A stretch of 13,990 bases of DNA from Gammaproteobacteria bacterium (GCA_028871235.1 JAGWNO010000037.1:1-13990), one strand, 5' to 3'. Shown: positions 1 to 8,423, counted from the first letter of the stretch. The notes: generated from the sequence alone by a model not told the origin. Numbers and translations: made by a program.

Positions 1-122
1 AGCCGGTGGTGAGATTATGGGCAATCGGGAAAGGGGAAAGCAAATCCGCCGGGGGGATGTTCTGACTTGCATCAGGCCCTGCCCAGCCAGTGCAGCGCCA
101 TGAAAGCCAGGCCCAGCAGGGA

Positions 123-704
123 CTACAGGCTCAGTATGACCATGATGAGTCCCGCCAGCCGCGGCTGGCGTTGGGCGTAACTGTCAGTCAACGGGCGGTT
201 GATTTCCAGGGGCCGCAGCCAGCGGCGGGTGGATACCCAGCGGTTGACGCGGCTCTCCGGCGACTTGAGCAGGCTGGGGCGCAGCCATACCAGCAGTCCC
301 ACGGCGGCGATGGCCAGGCTGCCGATGCGCAGGATCAGCACGCTGCCGTCCAGCGCCCAGATGCCGCCGTTTGTCAGAACCAGCCGCTGCAGCACCCTTT
401 CCCGGTCATACAGCACCCAGAAATAAACGAAAACCCAGGCGGCGGCCAGCAGCAGCAAGCCGCCGCTCAGGCGGTGATAGCGGTATACAAACCGCTCCAC
501 GTAGTACGGGGTTTCCAGGAATTTCAGCCACGGACGCATGGAGAACCAGCGGTTCCAGCCGGCGGTGGTGGCGAAGAAGTGCGCGGGTGCGAGCAGCAGC
601 CACACTCCCGCCATCAATCCGAATAACGCACCCAGCAACAGCGCCGTGAACAAGGTCTCCAGCGAGGCATCAGCGATGGCTTGCAGCAGCAGGTGCGCGT
701 TCAT
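123..704 (-). CDS. Duplicated four-helix membrane protein of unknown function, probably cut short by an in-frame TAG
   Basis: Family not recognised. The start is the ATG at 704 (first residues MNAHLLL), giving 193 aa; an in-frame TTG at 740 would add 12 unconvincing residues, and neither start has a clear Shine-Dalgarno. Hydrophobic segments lie at about residues 18-40, 80-99, 118-141 and from 183 to the end. The protein is an internal duplication: NRWFSMRPWLKFLE (from residue 51) matches NRWVSTRRWLRPLE (from 154), each placed between two helices. The fourth helix is interrupted at TAG 125-123. The same frame then stays open for 16 more, mostly hydrophobic, codons to a TGA at 72-74. Aligned to repeat 1, the TAG sits opposite Trp90, so a TGG-to-TAG change in a roughly 210-aa ancestor is the simplest reading. 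It follows the prepilin gene by about 80 bp on the same strand and could be cotranscribed, but nothing in it points to a pilus role. It may still work without its last half-helix, or be a pseudogene. Confidence 0.7.
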   Translation of the reverse strand: MNAHLLLQAIADASLETLFTALLLGALFGLMAGVWLLLAPAHFFATTAGWNRWFSMRPWLKFLETPYYVERFVYRYHRLSGGLLLLAAAWVFVYFWVLYDRERVLQRLVLTNGGIWALDGSVLILRIGSLAIAAVGLLVWLRPSLLKSPESRVNRWVSTRRWLRPLEINRPLTDSYAQRQPRLAGLIMVILSL

Positions 705-785
705 GACGGGAACAGCATAGCAGCTTGCATACGGAGGCAACCAAACTGTCGCCTGCCATCCGGCGACGGCTTTCCATGGGCCGGT

Positions 786-1361
786 CTACCAGTTCAGGAA
801 CCAGTGCTTCTGCGGCAGGGGAGTGCGCCACCGGTAGGGAGCCAGGTTGACAAGGCGTATGCCGTAGAGCGCGTCGCTGCCGGGGTCGTAGCGGCCGTTG
901 CCGCGCATGTCCTTGAAGAGGATCTGGATCTGGTACTCAGCCCGGGCCGGGGGACCCAGGTCGTCGTGGAAATAATCGGCGCTGTGCACCCGGTACACCA
1001 GCGTGTGGGTGGCGGTATCGAAATACCAGAGACCGCCGTCGATGCGTGCCGGATCCGGATGCTGCAGCGCACCGATGTAGTTGGCAGGCGGCTGCATCAA
1101 CAGGTCCATGGGATTCGTGCCCTGCAGTTTGGCGACGCCGGCGAAATCACCCTTGGCGATGTAGGAGGCGAGCTGGATGCCCAGGGCGCTTTGCAGCACG
1201 CCTTCCATCTGCAGCATACTGACGCGCTCGGCTTCGGCCCGCAGCGCCAGCAGCCGGTCCAGCGCCACCGCGAACAGCGCCGCGATGATGCCCACCACGA
1301 TGGTGAGTTCCAGCAGTGAGAACCCGCGTTGCAGCCGTGCCGGCCGGGACAGGACACGCAT
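786..1361 (-). CDS. Type IV prepilin-like protein in the mshF position
   Basis: Predicted pilin-type subunit, probably a minor pilin. Starting at ATG 1361 (2 bp after the mshG stop) it has 191 aa. A short basic leader ends in Gly13, followed by mature FSLLELTIVVG with Phe at +1 and Glu at +5: the class III signal cut and N-methylated by prepilin peptidase PilD. A hydrophobic helix follows (about residues 15-36), then a roughly 150-aa soluble region with QPPANYIGAL, the acidic stretch GNGRYDPGSD and a Trp near the C-terminus. In-frame GTG codons at 1397 and 1376 would only lengthen the leader. No start has a good Shine-Dalgarno, so it may be translated by coupling to mshG. It holds the place of mshF in MSHA operons and is the only prepilin in the window. 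I cannot confirm that it is homologous to classical MshF, so no symbol is given. Confidence 0.85.
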   Translation of the reverse strand: MRVLSRPARLQRGFSLLELTIVVGIIAALFAVALDRLLALRAEAERVSMLQMEGVLQSALGIQLASYIAKGDFAGVAKLQGTNPMDLLMQPPANYIGALQHPDPARIDGGLWYFDTATHTLVYRVHSADYFHDDLGPPARAEYQIQILFKDMRGNGRYDPGSDALYGIRLVNLAPYRWRTPLPQKHWFLNW

Positions 1362-1363
1362 GT

Positions 1364-2590
1364 TTACAGGTGCGACGCGTTGGCTGCCAGGTTCCACATG
1401 GGCAGGAACACGCCGAGCGCGAGTATCAGCACCATCGCACCCAGTATCACCAGCAGTACCGGTTCAATGTTGGTGCTGAGCGTGTGCAGTTCATAGTCCA
1501 CCTCGCGCTCGTAGTAGCCGCCTACCTCATCGAGCATCTCGGAGACGTTGCCGGACTCCTCGCCCACGGACAGCATCTGGATCACCAGCGGCGTGAACAC
1601 GCCCACGGCACGCGAGGTGCGCGTCAGGCTCTCGCCGCGTTCCACCCCGGTGCGCATCTGCAACACGCGCTCCGCCATGAACACGTTGTCCACCGCATAC
1701 GACACCAGCGTCAGCGCCTGCACCAGCGGTACCCCCGAGCGGTAACAGAGTGCGAATGCCCGCGCATAGCGCGCCAGGGTGGCTTGCATGATGATGCTGC
1801 CGATGACCGGAAGCCGCATCTTGAAGCCGTCCCAGCGGTAGCGCCCGTGTTCGGTGTTGATGTAGCGGCGGAAAAGAAACACCGCCGCCACGCTTACCAG
1901 CAGCACCAACCACCAGTAATCCTGTGCGAATTCCGAGACCGCCATGATGACGCGCGTGGGCAGCGGCAGTTGCATGCGCACGGCCTTGAAGAAGGCCGCG
2001 AAACGCGGCACCACAAACAGGGTGATGACGGCCATCGCCACCACGATGGCACTGACCACGAAGATGGGATACCGGAAGGCAGTCTTGATGCGGGTGCGGA
2101 TGTCCTTCTCGAGGGACAGATAGTTGTACATGCGTATGAAGGCTTCCTCGAGATTGCCGGAGTTCTCGCCGACGCGCACCACGTTCACGAACAGCGAGGA
2201 AAACACCTGCGGATGGCGGCCCATGGCGGCGGACAGCTCGCGGCCGGATTCCAGACTGTCCACCACCTCCCGCAGGGCGACTTTCAGCATCTCGTTGTGG
2301 CTGGACTGCTCAAGAGTGGTGAGGCCGCGCACCAGCGGCACACCGGCCTTCACCAGCGTGTGCATCTGACGGGCAAACAGGATCAGATCATCGAGTTTCG
2401 GCTTGTCGCCGGTGAGCCGGCGCCACAGACCCGCGACGGTCTGACGCGCCGCCGGTTTGACATCTATATTGATCGGGGTGATGCCGCTGTTGAACAGCTG
2501 GCTGGCGACAGCATCGGCGGTGTCGGCGTCCAACTCCCCGAGAATCAGTTCGCCGCGCTGGCTGCGGCCGCGATAAAGGTAGGTGGCCAT
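1364..2590 (-). CDS. mshG: MSHA pilus inner-membrane platform protein MshG (GspF/PilC family)
   Basis: Polytopic inner-membrane platform protein of the pilus machine; in the GspF/PilC family it couples the assembly ATPase to pilin insertion. The 408-aa length is normal. Two copies of the T2SSF domain are visible. The first, at about residues 70-190, contains RQMHTLVKAGVPLVRGL and VRVGENSGNLEEAF. The second, in the C-terminal half, contains ALCYRSGVPLVQAL and LSVGEESGNVSEML. Strongly hydrophobic segments follow the first domain (YPIFVVSAIVVAMAVITLFV), lie between the domains (WWLVLLVSVAAVFLF) and close the protein (VLLVILGAMVLILALGVFLP). ATG 2590 lies 6 bp after the mshE stop, and the first residues MATYLYRGRSQRGE are typical of the family. 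The gene sits between mshE and the prepilin gene, the usual order. Confidence 0.95.
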   Translation of the reverse strand: MATYLYRGRSQRGELILGELDADTADAVASQLFNSGITPINIDVKPAARQTVAGLWRRLTGDKPKLDDLILFARQMHTLVKAGVPLVRGLTTLEQSSHNEMLKVALREVVDSLESGRELSAAMGRHPQVFSSLFVNVVRVGENSGNLEEAFIRMYNYLSLEKDIRTRIKTAFRYPIFVVSAIVVAMAVITLFVVPRFAAFFKAVRMQLPLPTRVIMAVSEFAQDYWWLVLLVSVAAVFLFRRYINTEHGRYRWDGFKMRLPVIGSIIMQATLARYARAFALCYRSGVPLVQALTLVSYAVDNVFMAERVLQMRTGVERGESLTRTSRAVGVFTPLVIQMLSVGEESGNVSEMLDEVGGYYEREVDYELHTLSTNIEPVLLVILGAMVLILALGVFLPMWNLAANASHL

Positions 2591-2596
2591 GGCAGT

Positions 2597-4354
2597 CTAG
2601 TTACCTGCGGCCGGCTGTGCGGCCGGCAGCTCGTCCACGTATTTCTCGATGCCGCTGGCGATGCGCATGGCCTCCTCCACGCTGGTGATGCCGCCGGCGG
2701 CGTAGTCCAGCGCGCACAGCACGAATGGCCGGAAGTCCTTTTTCTGCTGCGCCAGCTGCGCAAATTCCGAGCTGTTGCTGCGCCGCAGCGCGTCGGTGAG
2801 CGCTTCATCCAGCTCCAGCAGTTCATATACGCCGATGCGGCCGCGGTAGCCGGTGCCATTGCAGTAGGTGCAGCCCTGGCCGTGATGGAACTGCATGCGG
2901 GCAATCTGCGCAGCCGGCGCCACCGACTTGAGCCAGGCCAGCTGATTGGCGTCCAGCTTGGCAGTCGCCATGCAGGCGTCGCAGATACGCCGCACCAGGC
3001 GCTGCGCCACCACCGCGCGCAGGCCGGCGGCGATGAGATAGCCCTCGGCACCCATGTCCAGCAGGCGGCTGACGGTGGTGATGGCATCGTTGGTGTGCAC
3101 CGTCGATAGCACCAGGTGGCCGGTCATGGCGGCCCGCAGGGCGATCTCGGCGGTCTCATGGTCGCGCACCTCACCCACCATGATCACGTCCGGGTCCTGG
3201 CGCAACGCGTTGCGGAGCACGCGGGTGAAATCCAGGCCGATGCGCGCATACACCTGCACCTGGTTGATGCGTGATAACCGGTACTCGATGGGGTCCTCTA
3301 CGGAGATGATCTTGATGTCCGACTTGTTGATGAAATTGAGAGCCGCGTACAGCGTGGTGGTCTTGCCGCTGCCGGTGGGACCGGTGACCATGACCATGCC
3401 GTAGGGCAGCTGGATCAGGTGTTCGAAGCGTTTGCGCATCTCTTCAGGCATGCCGAGCTTGCCCAGTTCCAGCAGGTTGTTGGATTGATCCAGCAGGCGC
3501 AGCACCACTGATTCACCGAACTGGATGGGCATGGTGGCGACGCGCACGTCGATGCTGCGGTCTTTGACGCGGATGCTGAAACGCCCGTCCTGCGGCAGGC
3601 GTTTCTCGGAGATGTCGAGACCGGACATGAGTTTGAGGCGTGTCACCAGCGCACTTGCCACCCGCCGACCCTCGATGATCTGCTCGTGCAATACGCCATC
3701 GATGCGCTGGCGGATGCGCAGCAGGTTTTCATCTGGTTCGATGTGGATGTCGGAGGCGTTCACCTGCACCGCGTCCTCGAACATGGATTGCAGCAATTTC
3801 ACCACCGGCGCGTCCACCGCGCCTTCTTCCGCCACTAATTGCGCCAGGTCGTAATCGCCCTCCGCCAGTTCCTCGCCCAGCTCCTCGGCAAGGTTGGAGA
3901 TCTCCTCGGTGCGCCGGTAGACGATGTCTATGGCGCGCAGCAGGTCGGCTTCGCGCACCAAGGCGAGGCGCAGAGGTTTCTGCAGGATGCGGGTGATCTC
4001 GTCGTAACCGAAGATATCGGTGGGATCCGCCATGCCCACCAGCACGTCCGCCGCACTGGCGTTCAGCACCATGGCGCGGTAACGGCGCGCATGGGTCTCC
4101 GGCAGCAGCCGCACCGTTTCCGGATTGAACTTAAAGTGCTTGAGGTCGATTAAAGGGATATCCAGCTGTTTCGACAGGAATTTGAGCAGTTGGTCCTCGT
4201 CCACGAGCCCCAGGTCCACGAGCACGCGGCCGAGCTTGCGGCCGCTTTTTTTCTGTTCTGCCAGCGCAGCCTCGAGCTGCGCTTCGGAGATGACCCGGTT
4301 TTGGACCAGCAGGTCACCGATACGGATTTTCTGCCTGCGGGGTGCGGTTACCAC
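2597..4354 (-). CDS. mshE: MSHA pilus assembly ATPase MshE (GspE/PilB family, MshEN domain)
   Basis: Hexameric cytoplasmic ATPase that powers pilus extension. 585 aa from GTG 4354, with GGAG 8 bases upstream. The N-terminal region (about residues 10-63) is an MshEN domain, the c-di-GMP-binding module first described in Vibrio cholerae MshE. Its two half-motifs are RIGDLLVQNRVISEAQL and KLGRVLVDLGLVDEDQL; the usual RLG is RIG at 11-13 and KLG at 40-42. Next come the second N-terminal domain and the ATPase core: Walker A GPTGSGKT at 325-332, Walker B DPDVIMVGEVRD at about 387-398, His box TGHLVLSTVHTND at 411-423, and a zinc-type tetracysteine (C458/C461 and C495/C498). All catalytic motifs are intact. 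The gene starts 17 bp after the mshN stop. Expected control is post-translational, by c-di-GMP binding; this is inferred from the family. Confidence 0.96.
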   Translation of the reverse strand: MVTAPRRQKIRIGDLLVQNRVISEAQLEAALAEQKKSGRKLGRVLVDLGLVDEDQLLKFLSKQLDIPLIDLKHFKFNPETVRLLPETHARRYRAMVLNASAADVLVGMADPTDIFGYDEITRILQKPLRLALVREADLLRAIDIVYRRTEEISNLAEELGEELAEGDYDLAQLVAEEGAVDAPVVKLLQSMFEDAVQVNASDIHIEPDENLLRIRQRIDGVLHEQIIEGRRVASALVTRLKLMSGLDISEKRLPQDGRFSIRVKDRSIDVRVATMPIQFGESVVLRLLDQSNNLLELGKLGMPEEMRKRFEHLIQLPYGMVMVTGPTGSGKTTTLYAALNFINKSDIKIISVEDPIEYRLSRINQVQVYARIGLDFTRVLRNALRQDPDVIMVGEVRDHETAEIALRAAMTGHLVLSTVHTNDAITTVSRLLDMGAEGYLIAAGLRAVVAQRLVRRICDACMATAKLDANQLAWLKSVAPAAQIARMQFHHGQGCTYCNGTGYRGRIGVYELLELDEALTDALRRSNSSEFAQLAQQKKDFRPFVLCALDYAAGGITSVEEAMRIASGIEKYVDELPAAQPAAGN

Positions 4355-4371
4355 AATGGACGCTCCGTGGC

Positions 4372-5748
4372 TCAGTGTTTCAGCGCGTTGATACGATTCT
4401 GCACATACCGGGCCAGGGCGTCATCCAGGCTGCCCGCCGCCTGCGCATGGGTGTAGGCAGCCAGCGCCGTGTCGGGTTCGCCCAGTTGCTCCAGCGAGAT
4501 GCCGAGACCGGCCCACCATACCCCCTGGCCGGGATCCACCGCCAGCAGCTGCCGATAGAGCGCGACTGCCTCGCGGTTCCGGCCGCTGCGCTGTTCGAGC
4601 GCGGCCAACAGCGCATAGTAATCCGCATCCGCGTGTATATCGGGTTTGTTGGCATCCAGTACCTGGATGGCCTGGGCGTCGGCGCCACGCTGCATCAGCA
4701 GGCTGGCGTACAGTTTGGCGAAGCGCGGGCGGTTCGCGGTGTTCAGTGTCAAACCCGTCACCAGCAGCTGTTCCGCCTCGGGCCCGCGGCCGCTGCGCGC
4801 ATACAGCGCGGTCAGTGCCTCGCGGGCCGCGGCATTGTCGGGGTTGCTGTCCAGGGCGCTGCGGAACAGCTGCTCGGCGGCGGCGTTCTGGCCCTGCTGC
4901 AGCGCCCGCACACCCTGGTTATAAGCCTGTGCCGACTGCAACGCGGGCGGCACATTAGCCGGGGATTTCATCATGCTGGCAACGGCCGGCGCGGAGGGCG
5001 GCGTGGCCGCCGCGGTGAAATATATCTGCAGGCTGTTGCCGCTGCCGGGCGCGGCTGGCTGGGTGGCGGCCTGCGTGCCGGGCAGTACGGTGAACGCCAG
5101 CAACAGGCGCTGATCTGGCGTAAGGGTATAGCTCACGCCGGTGACCATGGCGGGCAGCGGCAGGGCGCGGATCACATCGGCCACACTGCCGACATCCTTG
5201 ATCTCCAGGCTCACCCATGACGTCTTGGGGAAACTGCGCAGCACCCAGCTGACCGGAGCATTGAAGCCGAGCTGCACACCTGCGGCGCTGCCGCTGCTCA
5301 CCGCTTGCGCGCCGGTGAGGCGCGCATTCTGCGGCAAGGAGGCGGCCAGCCGGTTGCCGGGGGGCGCCGCCGGGTTGTTATCGGTAGCCATCACCGCGGC
5401 GTCCGCCGCAACCGGTGTACGCTCGGGCATCCTGGCGTTGCTGGCGATGGATGCTCGCGCGGTCCTGTGAGCGGTCAGTGGTGTGGCCCGTGAATGCGGG
5501 CCAGCAGACTTGGCATGCGTCACGACCGCGGGGGGCGGTTGCACCAAAGCCACTGCCGGCGACGTGCCATGCGGCTGGCGCCAGAAGATGTATGCAGCCA
5601 CACCTGCCAGCAGCAGACCCATGGCCAGCACCATCCGCAGCGCACCGCGCCGCCGCGGAGTATCCACGGCGCGGATATCGGTGAGCGACGGCTGTTCGCG
5701 CCGTTTGCGCTCCTCCAGATCCCGCAACATCTGATTGATGAGGCTCAC
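4372..5748 (-). CDS. mshN: MSHA biogenesis protein MshN, TPR-containing membrane protein
   Basis: Accessory assembly protein with one membrane pass and a periplasmic TPR region; its exact role in MSHA pili is not settled. I place the start at GTG 5748, giving 458 aa beginning with the family hallmark SLINQMLRDLEERKRRE. GGGGA lies 7 bases upstream and the mshM stop is 2 bp away. A GTG at 5790 in the same frame would add 14 residues overlapping mshM and is less likely. Visible parts are a short cytoplasmic head, a transmembrane helix at about residues 35-57, an Ala/Pro-rich linker, and a beta-rich region (about 145-250) that resembles an AMIN-like domain (tentative). From about 265 there are repeated TPR helices, for example AYNQGVRALQQGQNAAAEQLF and YASLLMQRGADAQAIQVL. 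It ends at TGA 4372, 17 bp before mshE. Confidence 0.93.
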   Translation of the reverse strand: MSLINQMLRDLEERKRREQPSLTDIRAVDTPRRRGALRMVLAMGLLLAGVAAYIFWRQPHGTSPAVALVQPPPAVVTHAKSAGPHSRATPLTAHRTARASIASNARMPERTPVAADAAVMATDNNPAAPPGNRLAASLPQNARLTGAQAVSSGSAAGVQLGFNAPVSWVLRSFPKTSWVSLEIKDVGSVADVIRALPLPAMVTGVSYTLTPDQRLLLAFTVLPGTQAATQPAAPGSGNSLQIYFTAAATPPSAPAVASMMKSPANVPPALQSAQAYNQGVRALQQGQNAAAEQLFRSALDSNPDNAAAREALTALYARSGRGPEAEQLLVTGLTLNTANRPRFAKLYASLLMQRGADAQAIQVLDANKPDIHADADYYALLAALEQRSGRNREAVALYRQLLAVDPGQGVWWAGLGISLEQLGEPDTALAAYTHAQAAGSLDDALARYVQNRINALKH

Positions 5749-5750
5749 CG

Positions 5751-6656
5751 CTACATCCCCAGCCAATAGACCACGCCCGCCAGCACACATACGCTGACCA
5801 GGACGGCGGCGTAAACCAGTGGCTGCCGCAAACCCCGCGGATGATGGCGGGCGCCTTCCGTATCCGCCACCGCGATGCGCACATGCTTGACAGTGATGTA
5901 ATCATCGCCGGGACCGAATGCCACCAGCAACGCCTTGTGACAGAGGATGTTCACCAGCCGCGGGATGCCGCCGCTGCCGCGGTACACCGCCCCCAGGGCG
6001 TGCTCGTTGAACAGCGGGCCGCCGTGGTAACCGGCCACCCGCAGGCGATGCCGCACATACGCGCTCACTGCCTGCCGGGTCAGCGGCGTAAGCCTGTAGG
6101 AGAACGTGATGCGCTGTTTGAGCTGCCGCAGGTGCCGCTCATCCAGACGCGCATCCAGTTCCGGTTGGGCGAACATCACCACCTGCAGCAGTTTGAATTT
6201 TTCCGTTTCCAGATTGGTGAGCATACGCACCGCCTCCAGCGTATGGTTGGGCATGGCCTGGACTTCATCCAGGCACACCACCACCTGCTTGTCGGCGGCG
6301 GCCAGTTCCAGCAGCCGGCGGGTGGTGGCGCGCAGCATGTCCTCCTGGGTGGCGCGTGGCGGCAGATCCGCGCCCAGTTCCTCGGCGATGGCGAGGCGCA
6401 TGGAGCCCGGTGACAGATGCGGGTTCGGCAGGTAGGCGGTCACGAAGCCGGGACCCAGGGAATTGAGCAGCTTGCGGCATAGCAGGGTCTTGCCCAGTCC
6501 CACTTCGCCCGTGAGCTTTATGAAGCCCTCACCGCTGCGCAGCGCCACCAGCAGGACATTCAATGCTTCCTGGTGGCTGGTGTAATTGAAAAAGAAACTC
6601 GTATCCGGCGTGAGCGCGAAGGGATATTCACGGAAACCGAAGTGTTTGAGGTACAT
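5751..6656 (-). CDS. mshM: MSHA biogenesis protein MshM, ExeA-like AAA ATPase
   Basis: AAA-family ATPase of the ExeA/GspA type, thought to help place or assemble the secretin through the cell wall (family inference). 301 aa from ATG 6656. The N-terminus MYLKHFGFREYPFALTPDT is diagnostic of the family. Walker A is GEVGLGKT at residues 50-57 and Walker B VVVCLDE at about 125-131. A sensor-like FAQPELDARL and the Arg-rich LKQRITFSYRLTPLTR follow. The C-terminus has one hydrophobic helix (about 278-300, LVYAAVLVSVCVLAGVVYWLGM), which anchors it in the inner membrane but leaves almost nothing in the periplasm. The periplasmic part is therefore probably supplied by the next gene product, MshN. It starts 24 bp after the mshL stop with only a weak Shine-Dalgarno (GGCGGA). 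Confidence 0.95.
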   Translation of the reverse strand: MYLKHFGFREYPFALTPDTSFFFNYTSHQEALNVLLVALRSGEGFIKLTGEVGLGKTLLCRKLLNSLGPGFVTAYLPNPHLSPGSMRLAIAEELGADLPPRATQEDMLRATTRRLLELAAADKQVVVCLDEVQAMPNHTLEAVRMLTNLETEKFKLLQVVMFAQPELDARLDERHLRQLKQRITFSYRLTPLTRQAVSAYVRHRLRVAGYHGGPLFNEHALGAVYRGSGGIPRLVNILCHKALLVAFGPGDDYITVKHVRIAVADTEGARHHPRGLRQPLVYAAVLVSVCVLAGVVYWLGM

Positions 6657-6680
6657 GCCACATCCGCCGGACGCGCCCCG

Positions 6681-8420
6681 CTATGGGTTGCCCCCGCCGT
6701 TCTCCAGTGACTTTATGCGCTCCAGGTCCTGTTTTGAGTAGTCGGACCAGATGCGGCCGTTCTCCACCACCACCGGCTTGAGCAATATCACCAGCTCGCT
6801 CTTCACGTTCACCTTGTGGCGCTGGGTGAACAGTTCGCCCAGCAGTGGGATAGCGCTTAGAAACGGCGTCTTATCCACCACGTTCTGGACTTGATTCTTC
6901 ATCAGGCCGCCGATTACCACGATCTGGCCGCTTTGGGCACGCACCACGCTGTCCGCCTCACGCACCTGGCTGAAGGCCAGCGGCACGCTGGTGTTTTGTC
7001 CTGCGAAGGTGATGTTCTTGAGCTGATCGGTCACATCACTCACCGTCGGGTGGATGTGCAGGGTCACGTAACCGTCGGCATCGATCTGCGGCGTCACGTC
7101 CAGCGCGATGCCGGAGAAGAACGGCTGCAGGATGATGTTCTGGCTGGTGGCGGAGGTCGCGGAGGCACCCGCCAGGGTGTTGCTGTTGAGCCCGGTCACG
7201 AAGAACTCGTCACTGCCCACCTTGATGACCGCTTTCTGGTTGTTGATGGTGGCGACGCGCGGGCTCGACAGCACGTGCACGTTACCCTGGGTGTCGAGCA
7301 ATTCGATGAAACCGTTGAAGTCACCCAGGTTGAGCGCCAGCGCGAAGGTGCCGCCGAAAGCCGAGCTCGGGAAACTGTTGACTGCGTTGCCGGGGGTGAG
7401 AGTCAGCGGCAGGCCCTTGAGGTCCGACAAACCCTGACCGTTGGGCGTATTGGCGGTGTTGCCGAACAGGCTCTGGCCGCCGATGTTGCCGGCAAAGACG
7501 CTCTTGCCGTTGCCCGGCCGACCCAATGCACCCCAGTTGATGCCCGACTGGAAGTTGCTATTGAGCGTCACCTCGATGATCTTGGCCTCCAGCACCACCT
7601 CACGGGAGACACTGTGTTGTACCGCGCTCAGATATTGCTGCACCTCGCGCAATTCGCTTGGCATGGCGCGCACCACTACCACGCCGGAATCGGGATCCAC
7701 CACCACCCTGCGGCCATCGCCGTTGCCGATAATGGCGGTAAGGCTCGCCTGCAGGTCTTTCCAGAAATCCGAATCGGTCTTGGTGGTCACTTCAGTCCCG
7801 GTCTGGTTGTTCTGGCCGCCGCCGGTGGCTGCTGGCGGCGGGGTATAACCGTAGCCGCCGCCACCGCCGTAAGGGTTGGTGTTGTTGGTGGATTCACCCG
7901 AGGTGACGCGTGTCAGGGATTCGCCTTTGCGGATGAAATCCAGGTAATTCACCTGGAAGATCTGGTTGCGCATGGCTGCCGGCAGCACCATGTAAGTGTT
8001 GCCGCTGCGCTGAAATTCATAACCATACACCTTGCGTACCGTGTCCATGACTTCCGGCACGGTGGTGTTCTTGAGCGTCAGCGAGATGCTGCCGGTCACG
8101 TCCGGACTCACCACCATGTTGTAGGGCGTGTCCTTGACGAGGCTCATGAAGAAATCGTGCGCAGCGGCGTTCTGCACGGAAATATCGAAGCGCTCCTCGC
8201 GGTTGGCGGTCTCTTCTGAAGGCAGCCGCGGGCCTACCTGCGGCAGCAGCGCATTGCTGACCGCGGCTGGCGGCGGCGGTGGCGGGGTGGTGGACGTGAT
8301 GCCTTCTTCCAGCGCCTTGTTGATACTTTTCTGGGTCGAGTCCAGGGCCGGGGTATGCGCGCAGGCGGTGAGCAGCGCGGCGCTGCATAGCAGTAACAAG
8401 CAAGTGTTGCGGTGCATCAT
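6681..8420 (-). CDS. mshL: MSHA pilus outer-membrane secretin MshL
   Basis: Forms the outer-membrane channel through which the pilus leaves the cell. 579 aa from ATG 8420, 3 bp after the mshK stop; an adjacent in-frame ATG at 8417 would serve equally. A lipoprotein signal ends in the lipobox LLTAC (Cys20), so the protein is probably lipid-anchored. After a Pro-rich stretch (residues 46-51) comes the N-terminal secretin domain (about 77-160). A Gly/Asn/Pro-rich low-complexity segment follows at about 178-208, then an N1-type domain (VVVDPDSGVVVVRAMPSELR, about 239-258). The beta-barrel secretin domain carries the conserved late motif TPFLSAIPLLGELF (about 518-531) and SELVILLKPVVV near the end. 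Length and domain order are normal for MshL. Confidence 0.96.
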   Translation of the reverse strand: MMHRNTCLLLLCSAALLTACAHTPALDSTQKSINKALEEGITSTTPPPPPPAAVSNALLPQVGPRLPSEETANREERFDISVQNAAAHDFFMSLVKDTPYNMVVSPDVTGSISLTLKNTTVPEVMDTVRKVYGYEFQRSGNTYMVLPAAMRNQIFQVNYLDFIRKGESLTRVTSGESTNNTNPYGGGGGYGYTPPPAATGGGQNNQTGTEVTTKTDSDFWKDLQASLTAIIGNGDGRRVVVDPDSGVVVVRAMPSELREVQQYLSAVQHSVSREVVLEAKIIEVTLNSNFQSGINWGALGRPGNGKSVFAGNIGGQSLFGNTANTPNGQGLSDLKGLPLTLTPGNAVNSFPSSAFGGTFALALNLGDFNGFIELLDTQGNVHVLSSPRVATINNQKAVIKVGSDEFFVTGLNSNTLAGASATSATSQNIILQPFFSGIALDVTPQIDADGYVTLHIHPTVSDVTDQLKNITFAGQNTSVPLAFSQVREADSVVRAQSGQIVVIGGLMKNQVQNVVDKTPFLSAIPLLGELFTQRHKVNVKSELVILLKPVVVENGRIWSDYSKQDLERIKSLENGGGNP

Positions 8421-8423
8421 GTC

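Noticed and set aside
6..50. Possible minus-strand promoter (TTGCTT, 18 bases, CATAAT) leading out of the window at the left end.
   Set aside because: The -10 box is good but the -35 matches only three of six bases, and the gene it would serve is outside the window, so it cannot be supported.
1316..3109. Long plus-strand open frame of 597 codons opposite mshG and mshE.
   Set aside because: It is antisense to two well-recognised genes. Its composition (very rich in His, Gln, Arg) is typical of a mirror frame in GC-rich DNA, with no recognisable domain.
7790..7885. Gly/Asn/Pro-rich repeat-like stretch in mshL as a possible inserted element.
   Set aside because: It is an in-frame low-complexity linker between secretin N-terminal domains, common in this family; no direct repeats or target duplication at its edges.
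6891..8219. Plus-strand open frame of 442 codons opposite mshL.
   Set aside because: Antisense to the secretin gene, His/Val-rich mirror composition, no domain seen.
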